Notes: generated by a model not told the origin, from the letters alone. A stretch of DNA of 64,000 nt from Halorubrum sodomense (GCF_900111935.1 NZ_FOYN01000003.1:305800-369799), one strand, 5' to 3'; positions 23,906 to 32,233 are shown, numbered from the stretch's first letter. Program-made: numbers and translations.

Positions 23906-24589
23906 ATGGCACAGGCACGCCTCCGCGTGACGATTCCCGACGGGCCGTGGGTCGGAGACGTCTCGCGGGAGTTCCCCGACGCGCGGTTCCAGGTGATGAC
24001 TGCGACGCCCACCGACGGCGCCGGATTCGCGCTGGTCCGGATCACCGCGGACGAGACGGACCCGATCCTCGACGCGATCGACGACCACGAGACGATCACC
24101 CACTCGTCGGTGATGGCCGAGGACGACGGGATGGTCACCGTCCAGGTCGAGGCGCTCGTCCCGCTGCTTCAGGCCGTCGCCCAGCGGGCCGGAGTCCCCA
24201 TCGAGATGCCGGTCGAGATCCGCGACGGGATCGCCCGCGTCGACGTCACGGGCGACCACGAGCGCGTCGCGAAGTTCGGCGACGCCCTCCGCGACGTCGG
24301 CGCGGAGTTCGAGGTCGAGTACGTCCAACAGCGCGTGAACCCGGGAGGGTCCCTCACCGAGCGCCAGCGCGAGGTCCTCTTCGAGGCGGTCGACCGCGGC
24401 TACTACGACGTCCCCCGCGAGTGTACGCTCACCGAGGTGGCCGAGCACGTCGGCATCGCCAAGTCGACCTGTAGCGAGGTGCTCCAACGCGTCGAGCGCA
24501 CCGTCGTCCGCGAGTTCGTCGACGACCTCCCGCGCCGCCCGGTCGACTTCGAGTCGCCCGAGGACGACGGTATCGAGCGGATCCAGTAA
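23906..24589 (+). CDS. Bat-type HTH-10 transcription regulator
   Basis: A 227-residue regulator from ATG at 23906 (MAQARLRVTIPDGPWVGDVS). The first 150 residues form an alpha/beta input domain. The C-terminus has the classic HTH-10 arrangement: LTERQREVLFEAVDRGYYDV, PRECTLTEVAEHVGIAKST, CSEVLQRVE. The input domain has no Cys cluster, unlike the haloarchaeal oxygen-responsive NarO/DmsR regulators, so its signal is probably different. The genomic setting and the palindrome in its own promoter make it a candidate controller of the nos region; this is inference. Confidence 0.85.
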   Translation: MAQARLRVTIPDGPWVGDVSREFPDARFQVMTATPTDGAGFALVRITADETDPILDAIDDHETITHSSVMAEDDGMVTVQVEALVPLLQAVAQRAGVPIEMPVEIRDGIARVDVTGDHERVAKFGDALRDVGAEFEVEYVQQRVNPGGSLTERQREVLFEAVDRGYYDVPRECTLTEVAEHVGIAKSTCSEVLQRVERTVVREFVDDLPRRPVDFESPEDDGIERIQ

Positions 24590-24630
24590 CGCGGTCGGAG
24601 TCGATCACCGTCGGACGCGACCGACCCCCC

Positions 24631-25623
24631 TCAGAGCCGACGGCGACGGACCAGCCTCGCGGCAACCGCGACGGGGACCACGCACCACGCGCCGAGCGCG
24701 GCCGCGAGGGAGACGGTCGAGAGGCCGCTGCCGGCGAGGACGGCCGTGAACCCGCCGCCGGCGGTGGTGCCGAGCCCGCTCAACACGAACACGCGGAACG
24801 CGCTCACCGGGTTCGACAGCACCAGCGCCGAGAGCGCGGCGTCCGACGGCTCGGCGGCCGCGACGATCCCGAGCGCGAGCAGGTCGTGGACCAGCACGAA
24901 CCACACCCACGCGAGCAGCGCCGCGCCGAGCGCGTGGGTCTTCTCGCGGGCGACGGTCGACAGCAGCAGCGCGACCGCGAGGAACGCGGCCCCGACGGCG
25001 AGCGTCCCGCCGAGGAACCCGAGGAACGCGGAGAGCGAACCCGTCCCGAACTCGCGGACTATCAGGGCGCCGCTGAAGCCGAACCCGAGCAGCGTCGCGC
25101 CCGCCAGCACCGCCAGCCGGCCGAGGTACGTGCCGGCGACGACCTCGCTCCGGCGGACCGGCAGCGAGAACACGACCGCGAGCCACCCCTCGTCCTCGCG
25201 GCCGACGATCGCGTCGTAGCCGAGCGCGAGCGCCGCGAGCGGGACGAGGTAGGCCGCGAGGCTCGTCAGCGACGCGACGACGCGCTCGGCGCCCGCGGGC
25301 CCGACGGCGGAGCCGCTGAACGTCAGGACCGTCCCGCCGAAGACGACGAACAGCCCGGTCAGCGCGAGCGCCCACCGGCTCCGGACCGCCAGCCGGTACT
25401 CCGTGACGGCGACGACGAACACGTGTCGGAGCGCCTCGCGGGCGCCGCCGCTCGTCGCGGTCTCGGCCGCGTCGACGGTCGCCGTCGACTCCGACTCGGT
25501 CGCGTCGACCTCGCTCTCGCCGTCGAGCGCGCCGACCGCGGCCGTCGCGTCAGGGTGGCCGCCGTCGGGACGAGTCTCCGCTTCCCCCCGCTCCTCGGCG
25601 GACCGCTCGCACGGATCGCTCAC
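24631..25623 (-). CDS. nosY: NosY-type ABC permease
   Basis: A 330-residue ABC-2-type membrane protein. The first 65 residues are acidic and disordered, followed by about six TM helices from residue 75 (VTEYRLAVRSRWALALTGLF). GREDEGWLAVVFSLPVRRSEVVAGTYLGR is the cytoplasmic coupling region typical of NosY. It starts with GTG at 25623, which overlaps the nosF stop (GTGA). NosDFY is required for assembly of the CuZ site of nitrous oxide reductase. Last gene of the nos operon. Confidence 0.85.
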   Translation of the reverse strand: MSDPCERSAEERGEAETRPDGGHPDATAAVGALDGESEVDATESESTATVDAAETATSGGAREALRHVFVVAVTEYRLAVRSRWALALTGLFVVFGGTVLTFSGSAVGPAGAERVVASLTSLAAYLVPLAALALGYDAIVGREDEGWLAVVFSLPVRRSEVVAGTYLGRLAVLAGATLLGFGFSGALIVREFGTGSLSAFLGFLGGTLAVGAAFLAVALLLSTVAREKTHALGAALLAWVWFVLVHDLLALGIVAAAEPSDAALSALVLSNPVSAFRVFVLSGLGTTAGGGFTAVLAGSGLSTVSLAAALGAWCVVPVAVAARLVRRRRL

Positions 25624-26435
25624 GGCGCCACCTCCTCGGTGTCGGTCCGCGCGCCGCGCGCGGCGTCGTCTCCGATCGCCCGGCGGAACGCGGCCCGGAG
25701 ATCGCCGCGACCGCGCCCGGAACGGGAAGCCGTTTCGCCGTGGCCCGTCTCGGGGTCTCCCGCGTCCGCCCCGGCGGCGAGTTCGTCGACCGGGCCCGCC
25801 GCGCGCACCCGCCCGTCGTGGAGGACGGCCGCGCGGTCGCAGAGCCGCTCGACCTCGGGGAGGACGTGCGAGCAGAACACCACCGTCGCGTCGGTCTCCG
25901 CGGTGATATCCTCGACGATGGCGTGGAACTCGTCGACGCCGCGGGGGTCGAGCCCGGCCGTCGGCTCGTCGAGGACGAGCACGTCCGGATCCGGGAGCAG
26001 CACCGTCGCCAGCCCGAGCCGGCGCTGCATGCCGTTCGAGTAGCCCGAGACGCGGCGATCGGCCTCGTCCGCGGTCAGCCCGACGCGCTCGATCGCCTCG
26101 GCGATCCGCTCGTCCTTCGGGAGGCCGCGGATCGCCCGGTGTACCCCCAACGCCTCCCGGCCGGTGAGCCCGTCCGGGAAGCCGACGTGTTCGGGGAGGT
26201 AGCCGACGCGCCGGCGGACCCGTCGCCCGTCCTCGGTCACGTCGGTGCCGCCGACGCTCACCGTCCCGGCGTCCGGCCGGTCGTGACCGACGAGCAGCCG
26301 GAACAGCGTCGACTTGCCCGCGCCGTTGGTACCGATGATCCCGAACGTCGAGCCGCTCGGGACCGACAGCGAGAGCCCGTCGAGGGCGGTCACGTCCCCG
26401 TACGTCTTCCGCACGTCGGTCGCGTCGATTCTCAT
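25620..26435 (-). CDS. nosF: NosF ABC ATPase
   Basis: A 271-residue ATPase from ATG at 26435 (MRIDATDVRKTYGDVTALDG). The Walker A is GTNGAGKST, the Q-loop region GYLPEHVGFPDGLTG, the signature SGYSNGMQRR, the Walker B VLVLDEPTAGLDP and the switch His in FCSHVLPEVE. The C-terminal 60 residues are acidic and Gly-rich. It pairs with NosY and with the periplasmic NosD to support maturation of the copper-sulphur site. The start overlaps the nosD stop (ATGA), and its own stop overlaps the nosY start. Confidence 0.9.
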   Translation of the reverse strand: MRIDATDVRKTYGDVTALDGLSLSVPSGSTFGIIGTNGAGKSTLFRLLVGHDRPDAGTVSVGGTDVTEDGRRVRRRVGYLPEHVGFPDGLTGREALGVHRAIRGLPKDERIAEAIERVGLTADEADRRVSGYSNGMQRRLGLATVLLPDPDVLVLDEPTAGLDPRGVDEFHAIVEDITAETDATVVFCSHVLPEVERLCDRAAVLHDGRVRAAGPVDELAAGADAGDPETGHGETASRSGRGRGDLRAAFRRAIGDDAARGARTDTEEVAP

Positions 26436-27940
26436 GGTGTGTCCTCCGTGTCCGCGGTTCGGTTCGCGGCGCGGGTCGCCTCGCCGCCGGTGTCGCTCCC
26501 GCTCGTTCCGGACCCGGTCGGCTCGTAGGCCCGCCAGTCGTGGTTCGGCTCGACGAGCGGGTGGCGGTCGACCACGCCGGGCGTCTCGATCACCGGGAAG
26601 GAGCTCTCGGCCATCCGCACCGCCTCGAACGCCGGGCTGTTCGCGAACGCCGCGGCCTGCGGGTGGTCGGCCACGAGGTTCTCGACGACGCCGATCGGTC
26701 GGTGTCGGATCTCGCTCACGCCGTCGCCGTCCCGGTCGACGACCCGCGCGCCGGACCAGTAGTTGCCGCGGTCGGTGCCGTTCCACTCGACGAGCGAGTT
26801 CCGCGCCGTCTTGGCGGCCCGGTCGTTGCGGACGAAGCTGTTGCCCGCCACCACCGCGTTGTTGCTCTCGGCGGCGCTGTGGATCCCGATCTCGTTGCGG
26901 TAGATCAGGTTGCCGACGAGCCGGTTCCCCTGCGCGTTGTAGAGGTACAGTCCGTTCCGGTTCGCGACGAGGTGGTTCCCGGCGATCGTCGAGTCCTCGA
27001 TGTCCTTCGCCAAGATCCCGTGCCCGCTGGTGCCGTTGCTGCGCAGGGCGGTGTTGTTGCGAACGGTCAGGCCCTCGCTCACCATCAGCGCGTAGCCGAC
27101 GCCGTTGTCGGCGGCGACGTTGTCGACGAGGCGGTTGTCGTCCGAGTACATGTAGTGGACGCCGTACCGGGTGTGGCGGATCGTGTTGCCCTCGGCGAGC
27201 ACGTTCGTCGCCCACGAGAAGTAGATCCCGTCGCGGGTGTGGGCGATCTCGCTGTCGCGGATGACGGTCCCGTTCGTCTCGAACAGATGGATCCCGTTCC
27301 CGCGGTCGGTGACCGGGTACACGTCCCTCCGGCCGTCGATCCGCACGTTCTCGATGACGGCCCGGTCGGCGCTGTCGATCCAGATCCCGTACGCCGTGTC
27401 GGTGATCCGGACCGACTCGATCCGGGCGCGGTCGCCAGCGACGAAGACCCCGGCGTCCTCGGTGCCGAGGTCGCTGCCGGAGCCGCGGATCCACACGCCG
27501 GAGACGGTGACGTTGTCGCCGGCGACCGTGAGCACGCGCCCCTCGCCGCCGCCGTCGATCACCGCGCCGTCCTCGCCCGCGACGATCCGCAGGTCGTCGA
27601 CGCTCGCGTTCACGCGCTCGTCGAACCGCCCGTCGAGGACGACCGTGTCGCCGGGCTCGGCGGCGTCGATCGCCGCCTGCGCGGAGGCGAACGACTCGCC
27701 GTCGACGGCGGCGGTCCCGTCGCGTTCGGGCGCGGTCACGCCGCTCGCGGCGAAGTCGGTCGCGACGGTGAGACCGGGCGCCCCGGACGCGGTCGTCGCG
27801 GCGGCCGCGGCACCCGCGTCCGTGGCGCCGCCGCCGATGCCCGCCCCGGCGACCGGGAACGCGACCGCGAGTCCGACCGCGATCAGCGCCGCGACGCAGG
27901 CCGCCGCGAGGAAGCCGACCTCGAGGCGATCACCCGACAT
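26432..27940 (-). CDS. nosD: NosD copper-site maturation protein
   Basis: A 502-residue exported protein. A hydrophobic signal/anchor lies at about residues 9-30 (AAACVAALIAVGLAVAF). From about 90 to 400 there are regular right-handed beta-helix repeats of the N-x-(V/I)-x-x-N type (NGIHLFETNGTVIRDSEI, NLIYRNEIGIHSAAESNN), the CASH/NosD carbohydrate-binding-like fold. The C-terminal segment has YWSGARVVDRDGDGVSEIRH and HPLVEPNHDWRAYEP, both usual in NosD. It works outside the membrane with NosFY. Its start overlaps the preceding membrane-protein gene by 11 bases. Confidence 0.9.
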   Translation of the reverse strand: MSGDRLEVGFLAAACVAALIAVGLAVAFPVAGAGIGGGATDAGAAAAATTASGAPGLTVATDFAASGVTAPERDGTAAVDGESFASAQAAIDAAEPGDTVVLDGRFDERVNASVDDLRIVAGEDGAVIDGGGEGRVLTVAGDNVTVSGVWIRGSGSDLGTEDAGVFVAGDRARIESVRITDTAYGIWIDSADRAVIENVRIDGRRDVYPVTDRGNGIHLFETNGTVIRDSEIAHTRDGIYFSWATNVLAEGNTIRHTRYGVHYMYSDDNRLVDNVAADNGVGYALMVSEGLTVRNNTALRSNGTSGHGILAKDIEDSTIAGNHLVANRNGLYLYNAQGNRLVGNLIYRNEIGIHSAAESNNAVVAGNSFVRNDRAAKTARNSLVEWNGTDRGNYWSGARVVDRDGDGVSEIRHRPIGVVENLVADHPQAAAFANSPAFEAVRMAESSFPVIETPGVVDRHPLVEPNHDWRAYEPTGSGTSGSDTGGEATRAANRTADTEDTP

Positions 27941-28748
27941 GGTCGCCCCCGCCGACGTCGCGGTCTCGGTCGGTCTCTCGGGTCGTGTCGGTGCCGTCGC
28001 TCGCGCCCCGGTCCCGGTTCGCGCGGTCGTCGGGGGCGCCGTCGCCGCCTCCCGACCGGCGCTCGCGGATCGCGCCGGGGAGCCCGCGGGCCAGCGCCGG
28101 GAGCTCGTCCACGGTCGCCTCGATGTCCCGCGCGAGGTACGCGGTCGCGAGCAGCAGGACCGCGAGGACGGTCATGTACCCGCCGGGACCGAACCACGCG
28201 AAGCCGCTGATGTTGGCCACCTCGTAGGGGCCCAGGAGGGGCGGGGTGAACGGGTCGATCCCGCGAAGCGGCGCGTCCGGGTCCAACGAGTGGCCGGCCT
28301 GGTAGAGCCGGTACTGGATGAACGCGAACATCCCGACGAAGACGGTGATCGTGCCGACGAGCTGGGCGGTGAGCCCGGCCTTCAGCTTGCGGACCGTCGG
28401 GGCGAACGCGACGAAGGCGCCCGTGAGTGCGAGGCCGACGAACACGACCGGCCCGAGCAGCCACTCGGGGACGTCGATCGCCGCCTCGCTGACGTCGTAG
28501 TTCGGTTCGATGAACACCGGGTCGGGGTAGTGGAACCCCGCGTACTTGTTGAGCCCCTGTACCTCGGCGAAGTCGCCGCCCAGACGCGGGTAGGCGTACA
28601 GCTCGATGAGCAGCTCTTGACCGGGGTACTGCGGCGCCGTGAGCGTGATCGTCCACACCGGAACCAGCAGCGCGCCGACGAGCAGCGCGGCCGCTGCCAG
28701 CGGGAGCGCGCGTCGGATCTCGGTCAGCCGCGTGAGCGACGAGGCCAT
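27930..28748 (-). CDS. Four-TM membrane protein of the nos operon (NosB-like)
   Basis: A 272-residue membrane protein starting 4 bases after nosZ. About four TM helices: residues 14-36, 94-117, 124-147 and 188-208. The first extracellular loop is long (about 38-90) and contains YPGQELLIELYAYPRLGGDF and HYPDPVFIEPNYDVS. The last 60 residues are hydrophilic and disordered. Clade II nos clusters of bacteria carry a membrane protein, NosB, at this same position between nosZ and nosD. The position and size agree, so I call it NosB-like with reserve; its role is unresolved. Confidence 0.7.
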   Translation of the reverse strand: MASSLTRLTEIRRALPLAAAALLVGALLVPVWTITLTAPQYPGQELLIELYAYPRLGGDFAEVQGLNKYAGFHYPDPVFIEPNYDVSEAAIDVPEWLLGPVVFVGLALTGAFVAFAPTVRKLKAGLTAQLVGTITVFVGMFAFIQYRLYQAGHSLDPDAPLRGIDPFTPPLLGPYEVANISGFAWFGPGGYMTVLAVLLLATAYLARDIEATVDELPALARGLPGAIRERRSGGGDGAPDDRANRDRGASDGTDTTRETDRDRDVGGGDHVG

Positions 28749-28752
28749 GGCG

Positions 28753-30672
28753 TTATTCCTCCGGTTTGACGATGAGCCGCGAGCGCATCTCCAGGTGTAA
28801 CGCGCTGCAGAAGTGCGCGCAGTAGATCCAGTAGACGCCGGGCTCGTCCGCGGTGAACGTCGCCTTCCGCGTCTCCTGGGGCGCGACCCGCATGTGGACG
28901 TCGTGGTCCGGGATCGCCACCGAGTGGAGCATGTCGCTCGTGGTCTCGACGTTCGTCACCTGCATCTCGACCTCGTCGCCCTCCTGGACGACCATCTTCT
29001 GGAACCCGTAGTGGTTCCGGGTCGAGTACATCTCGATCTCGACGCGGTCGTCGGAGACCCGCTCCATCGTCTCCTCGCCCTCGGCCGTGTGGCTGAGTTC
29101 GAGGTCCTCGGGGTCGTAGACCGCCTTGGGATTGATCTTCGACCTGTGACAGATCGACGCGTCGTGCGGCTCGGCCTGCGCGGGCGAGTCCTTCACCAGC
29201 TCCATCCCGTTCTCGTCGTCACCGATGTAGATCAGCTGGTCGTTCTCGGGGTGTTGCGGACCGACGGGGAGGAACCGGTCCTTCGAGAGCTTGTTCAGTG
29301 AGACGAGCCAGTCGCCCGCCGGGTCCTCGGTGTACGACTCCGCGGCGATGAGGTGACCGGGGTTGTAGTGGACGTCGATCTTCTCGATCACCGGACTCTC
29401 GGAGCGGGGCTCGGCGTTGACCGCCTCCTCGATGTCCCACTTGACGACCTGCGAGTCGATGAACAGCGTCGTGTACGCGTGCCCCCGGCCGTCGTAGGCC
29501 GTGTGGAGCGGACCGAGACCGAGTTTCGGCTGCCCGACGATCGCGTCGGCCGGGTCGTCGACCTCGGCGATCGCCTCGATGTCGATGACCGTCGCGGTCG
29601 GGTCGAGCTTCCCGCTGACGATGGCGTAGCTGTTGTCCGGGGTGACGCTGACCCCGTGCGGGCTCTTCGGCGTCGGAATGTAGTGAACGATCGGTTCGTC
29701 GCCCCGGTTGAGCGGGCTGTCCTTCCGCCCGTCGACGACCGGGACCCCGTTCAGCATCTCGTAGTTCCCCGCCTCGACGGCCGCCTCGATCCGCGGGATG
29801 TCGAAGGCCTTCACGTCGTCGCGGTCGGCGCGGGTCATCCCCGACTCGGTCGCTGCCTCCTCCGTGTTGTAGGCGCTCGTGAAGAAGTACCGGCCCTCCT
29901 TGCTCCCGTCGCCGTTGTCCATGTTGCCGTCGATGAGGACCTCCCACTCGACGTTCATCGACTCGGGGTTGATCGCGGCGAGAACGGAGCCGTACGAGTC
30001 CGGGTCCTCGAGGTCGCCGGTCCCGTCGTTGGGGATCGGGGTCCGGAACTCGCCGACGCCGAAAATGAGGTCGGTGTCCGGCAGCTGCGCACAGGCGCCG
30101 TGCGTCCCCTGCTGGTTCGGGATGTTGACGATCGCGTCCGTCTCGAAGTACGTCAGGTCGATCCGGGCCATGCGCCCGTTCGCCTTGTCGTTGACGTACG
30201 CGAACCGCCCGTCGTAGTCCCCGTCGGTCTGGCTGATCCGGGGGTGGTGGGTGTCGCCCCACGTGTAGCCGCCGGCGTCTTCGAGCATCTGCTTGCTCTC
30301 GTCGTCGAAGCCGTAGCCGCGCGAGGCGTCCCGGTTGAACACCGGGATCCGGATGATCTCCCGCATCGACGGGAGTCCGTACACGCGGACGTTACCGTCC
30401 TGTCCGCCGCTGAGAATCCCGTAGTACTCGTCGTGTTCGCCCGGCGGCACGGTGTTGTCGACCCCGCTCGCCGAGGCCGTCCCACCGACGTCGTCCTCGC
30501 TCAGCAGGCTGGTACAGCCGGCAAGCCCGCTGAGTCCGCCGGCGGCGGCGCCGGCCTTCACGAAGTCGCGGCGACGGACGCCGGGGAGCATCGAGTCGAA
30601 CCCGTCCGTCGAGCCGGTCGTCTCGTCGCCCGATTCTCCCGCGTCCGTGGACCGCTGTGTTTCGTTCGACAT
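28753..30672 (-). CDS. nosZ: Nitrous oxide reductase
   Basis: A 639-residue enzyme reducing N2O to N2 outside the membrane. ATG at 30672. The Tat signal with lipobox is RRRDFVKAGAAAGGLSGLAGC (read as R-R-x-F plus LAGC; about residues 33-54). The seven-bladed propeller supplies CuZ His ligands, seen in GDTHHPRIS, SPHGVSV, GPLHTAYD, PGHLIAAES and AEPHDASICH. The C-terminal cupredoxin has the CuA motif CAHFCSALHLEM. The sequence pattern and the gene order resemble clade II enzymes. Promoter features upstream: CCTATATATC on the minus strand at 30725-30734 and a GAACACGTTC palindrome at 30770-30779. Confidence 0.95.
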   Translation of the reverse strand: MSNETQRSTDAGESGDETTGSTDGFDSMLPGVRRRDFVKAGAAAGGLSGLAGCTSLLSEDDVGGTASASGVDNTVPPGEHDEYYGILSGGQDGNVRVYGLPSMREIIRIPVFNRDASRGYGFDDESKQMLEDAGGYTWGDTHHPRISQTDGDYDGRFAYVNDKANGRMARIDLTYFETDAIVNIPNQQGTHGACAQLPDTDLIFGVGEFRTPIPNDGTGDLEDPDSYGSVLAAINPESMNVEWEVLIDGNMDNGDGSKEGRYFFTSAYNTEEAATESGMTRADRDDVKAFDIPRIEAAVEAGNYEMLNGVPVVDGRKDSPLNRGDEPIVHYIPTPKSPHGVSVTPDNSYAIVSGKLDPTATVIDIEAIAEVDDPADAIVGQPKLGLGPLHTAYDGRGHAYTTLFIDSQVVKWDIEEAVNAEPRSESPVIEKIDVHYNPGHLIAAESYTEDPAGDWLVSLNKLSKDRFLPVGPQHPENDQLIYIGDDENGMELVKDSPAQAEPHDASICHRSKINPKAVYDPEDLELSHTAEGEETMERVSDDRVEIEMYSTRNHYGFQKMVVQEGDEVEMQVTNVETTSDMLHSVAIPDHDVHMRVAPQETRKATFTADEPGVYWIYCAHFCSALHLEMRSRLIVKPEE

Positions 30673-30724
30673 AGTGAATCCGCGAGCGGCGATTCCCTCG
30701 CGACACGCGGACGTTTCGGCCTCC

Positions 30725-30734
30725 GATATATAGG
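30725..30734 (-). promoter_or_regulatory. nosZ TATA box
   Basis: CCTATATATC on the minus strand is the only strong TATA-like element upstream of nosZ. It lies 53-62 bases before the ATG, placing transcription start near 30700 and leaving a leader of about 28 bases. Confidence 0.65.
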
Positions 30735-30769
30735 TCGCCGAGCGGCTTGCTGGGCGGTAGGAAGCGCGC

Positions 30770-30779
30770 GAACACGTTC
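30770..30779. promoter_or_regulatory. GAAC-N2-GTTC palindrome upstream of nosZ
   Basis: GAACACGTTC, extended to CGAACACGTTCG, is a perfect 12-base palindrome. It lies 98 bases before the nosZ start and about 36 bases upstream of the TATA element. It is one of five such sites within 9 kb, all next to denitrification-linked genes. Confidence 0.72.
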
Positions 30780-30938
30780 GGCGGTCGCCCCCGGCGTTTC
30801 GAGGACGTGGGAACGCGGGCCGGGCACGGTCGGCATACGTCCGAACCCCCGACCGGAAAAAGCGATCGCGCCGCGTCGCGTCGCGGACCGACGCGCGTTT
30901 CGGCCGCGACCGAAGCGCGGCTCAGTCGCGTCGCGCCG

Positions 30939-31469
30939 TCACCGAACGACGACGGCGCCCTTCATGCCGACCGCCTCGTGGGGCGTACAGACGTACTTCT
31001 GTATCCCCGTCTCCTCGAACGTGTACTCGAAGGTGTGCCCCTGCTCCTGGGAGGTCTCGCTCTCGAAGTCCCCCGACTCGGCGGAGACGTTGTGACCGCC
31101 GCCCTGGCCGGTCCACTCCCAGACCACGGTCGTTCCGGTGCTCACCGCCACCGCGGCCGGGCCGAACGAGAGACCGTCTCCCGCGCCGACCCGGACGGTG
31201 ACCTCGTCCCGGCCGGTGGCGTCGACGGTCTGTTCGTAGTTGTTCGCGTCGTCGAACCAGCCGCCGTAGTCCGGCTCCTCGCTGAGGTACTGCGTGTCGC
31301 CGCCGGAGCCTCCGCCGCTTCCGCCGTCACCGCCCCCGCTTCCGCCGTCACCGCTTCCGCCGCTTCCGCCGCCGCCCCCGCCGGAACAGCCGGCGAGCAG
31401 GAGGGTCGCACCCGCGGCGGTCGTCGCCTGTACGAACCGTCGTCGATCGAGTGTCGTGTCGTCCGTCAT
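30939..31469 (-). CDS. Halocyanin-like blue copper protein
   Basis: A 176-residue lipoprotein. ATG at 31469 chosen (an in-frame ATG at 31490 adds seven residues). The Tat signal is RRRFVQATTAAG with lipobox LLAGC, followed by a Gly/Ser/Asp linker of about 35 residues and a plastocyanin-type domain. Type 1 copper ligands are visible as His in GGGHNVS, then Cys, His and Met in YVCTPHEAVGMKG. It should shuttle electrons from the membrane chain to a copper enzyme; the neighbouring nosZ is the obvious acceptor. A GAACATGTTC palindrome lies 68 bases upstream. Confidence 0.9.
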   Translation of the reverse strand: MTDDTTLDRRRFVQATTAAGATLLLAGCSGGGGGGSGGSGDGGSGGGDGGSGGGSGGDTQYLSEEPDYGGWFDDANNYEQTVDATGRDEVTVRVGAGDGLSFGPAAVAVSTGTTVVWEWTGQGGGHNVSAESGDFESETSQEQGHTFEYTFEETGIQKYVCTPHEAVGMKGAVVVR

Positions 31470-31536
31470 GTGTTCGGTCGTTGGTGGCATCCGTTGTAAC
31501 GTCCTGCGACCCGGCCCGTCGTCCGGGAATTCGAGC

Positions 31537-31546
31537 GAACATGTTC
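31537..31546. promoter_or_regulatory. GAAC-N2-GTTC palindrome upstream of halocyanin
   Basis: GAACATGTTC within CGAACATGTTCG is a perfect 12-base palindrome identical in its core to the site at 23845. It lies 68 bases before the chosen halocyanin start (47 before the alternative), in the gap after the cupin gene's stop. Confidence 0.72.
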
Positions 31547-31596
31547 GGTCCCCGGAGCCGCGAAACGCCGTCGGTCGGTTCCCGTCGCCCGGACGG

Positions 31597-32139
31597 CTAC
31601 GACTCACTTCGCGGGGCCAACACGATCAGCGCGGTCCCGTCCTCGCGCGCGGTCGGCTCCACGCTCCGCTCGCCGTCGAACCGGAGTAGTTCGCCGGCCT
31701 CGACGGAGTGGGTCTCGCCGTCGAGCGCGACGTCGAAGGCGCCCTCCAGCGCGTGGAACAGCACCGTTCTGTCCGGGTGATCGTGTTCCGCGACGCCCTC
31801 GCCCGCCGCCAGCGAGAGGCGGACGGTCTTCGGCTCCTCGCCCGGGAACACGGACGCGTGCGGCTCGCCGTCGAGGTCGTCGATCCGGACCGTCTCCGGT
31901 TCGCCACCGGACTCAGCCTTCGGCAGTTCGGCGACGAACCGCTCCGGCCCCTCGCGCTCGACCGCGTACGCCTCGTCGTCGAACGCGGGGACCTCCGCCG
32001 ACAGCTCGTAGTAGAGCGGCTTCGGGTCGTGGTCGTTGACTATCGTGAGCGACTCGCCCGGCTCCAGGGCGGCGAACGCGTCGTGGATCCGGTCGTGTCG
32101 CTCGTTCGGCGGGATCTCTCTGACGTCGAGTTCGGACAT
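31597..32139 (-). CDS. DUF2249-cupin fusion protein
   Basis: A 180-residue protein from ATG at 32139. The N-terminal DUF2249 domain (about 1-75) has LDVREIPPNERHDRIHDAF and GESLTIVNDHDPKPLYYEL, the most conserved family block. The C-terminal cupin (about 100-178) has GEGVAEHDHPDRTVLFHALEG, with two His in HDHPDR as possible metal ligands, and EAGELLRFDG. This is the second DUF2249 gene of the denitrification region. A cytoplasmic role in sensing or handling a metal or nitrogen oxide is plausible but unproven. A GAACACGTTC palindrome lies 42 bases upstream. Confidence 0.8.
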   Translation of the reverse strand: MSELDVREIPPNERHDRIHDAFAALEPGESLTIVNDHDPKPLYYELSAEVPAFDDEAYAVEREGPERFVAELPKAESGGEPETVRIDDLDGEPHASVFPGEEPKTVRLSLAAGEGVAEHDHPDRTVLFHALEGAFDVALDGETHSVEAGELLRFDGERSVEPTAREDGTALIVLAPRSES

Positions 32140-32180
32140 GCGTCTCGCCTTCGACGCCGCAGCCGCATGTCGAGCGGCGC

Positions 32181-32190
32181 GAACACGTTC
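32181..32190. promoter_or_regulatory. GAAC-N2-GTTC palindrome upstream of the DUF2249-cupin gene
   Basis: GAACACGTTC within CGAACACGTTCG lies 42 bases before the start of the DUF2249-cupin gene. The spacing agrees with the sites at 23376 (45 bases) and 23845 (40 and 52 bases). Confidence 0.7.
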
Positions 32191-32233
32191 GGGAGCGAGA
32201 CGGCCGAGCGGGGACGCCGGTGCGAGCCGGGCG

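Noticed and set aside
22381-24474. 697-codon plus-strand open frame over the radical SAM and DUF2249 genes
   Set aside because: Composed of low-complexity Arg/Val/Glu-rich sequence opposite well-supported genes.
24613-24640. Rightward terminator hairpin after the Bat-type gene
   Set aside because: Only weak GC complementarity, indistinguishable from background in this composition.
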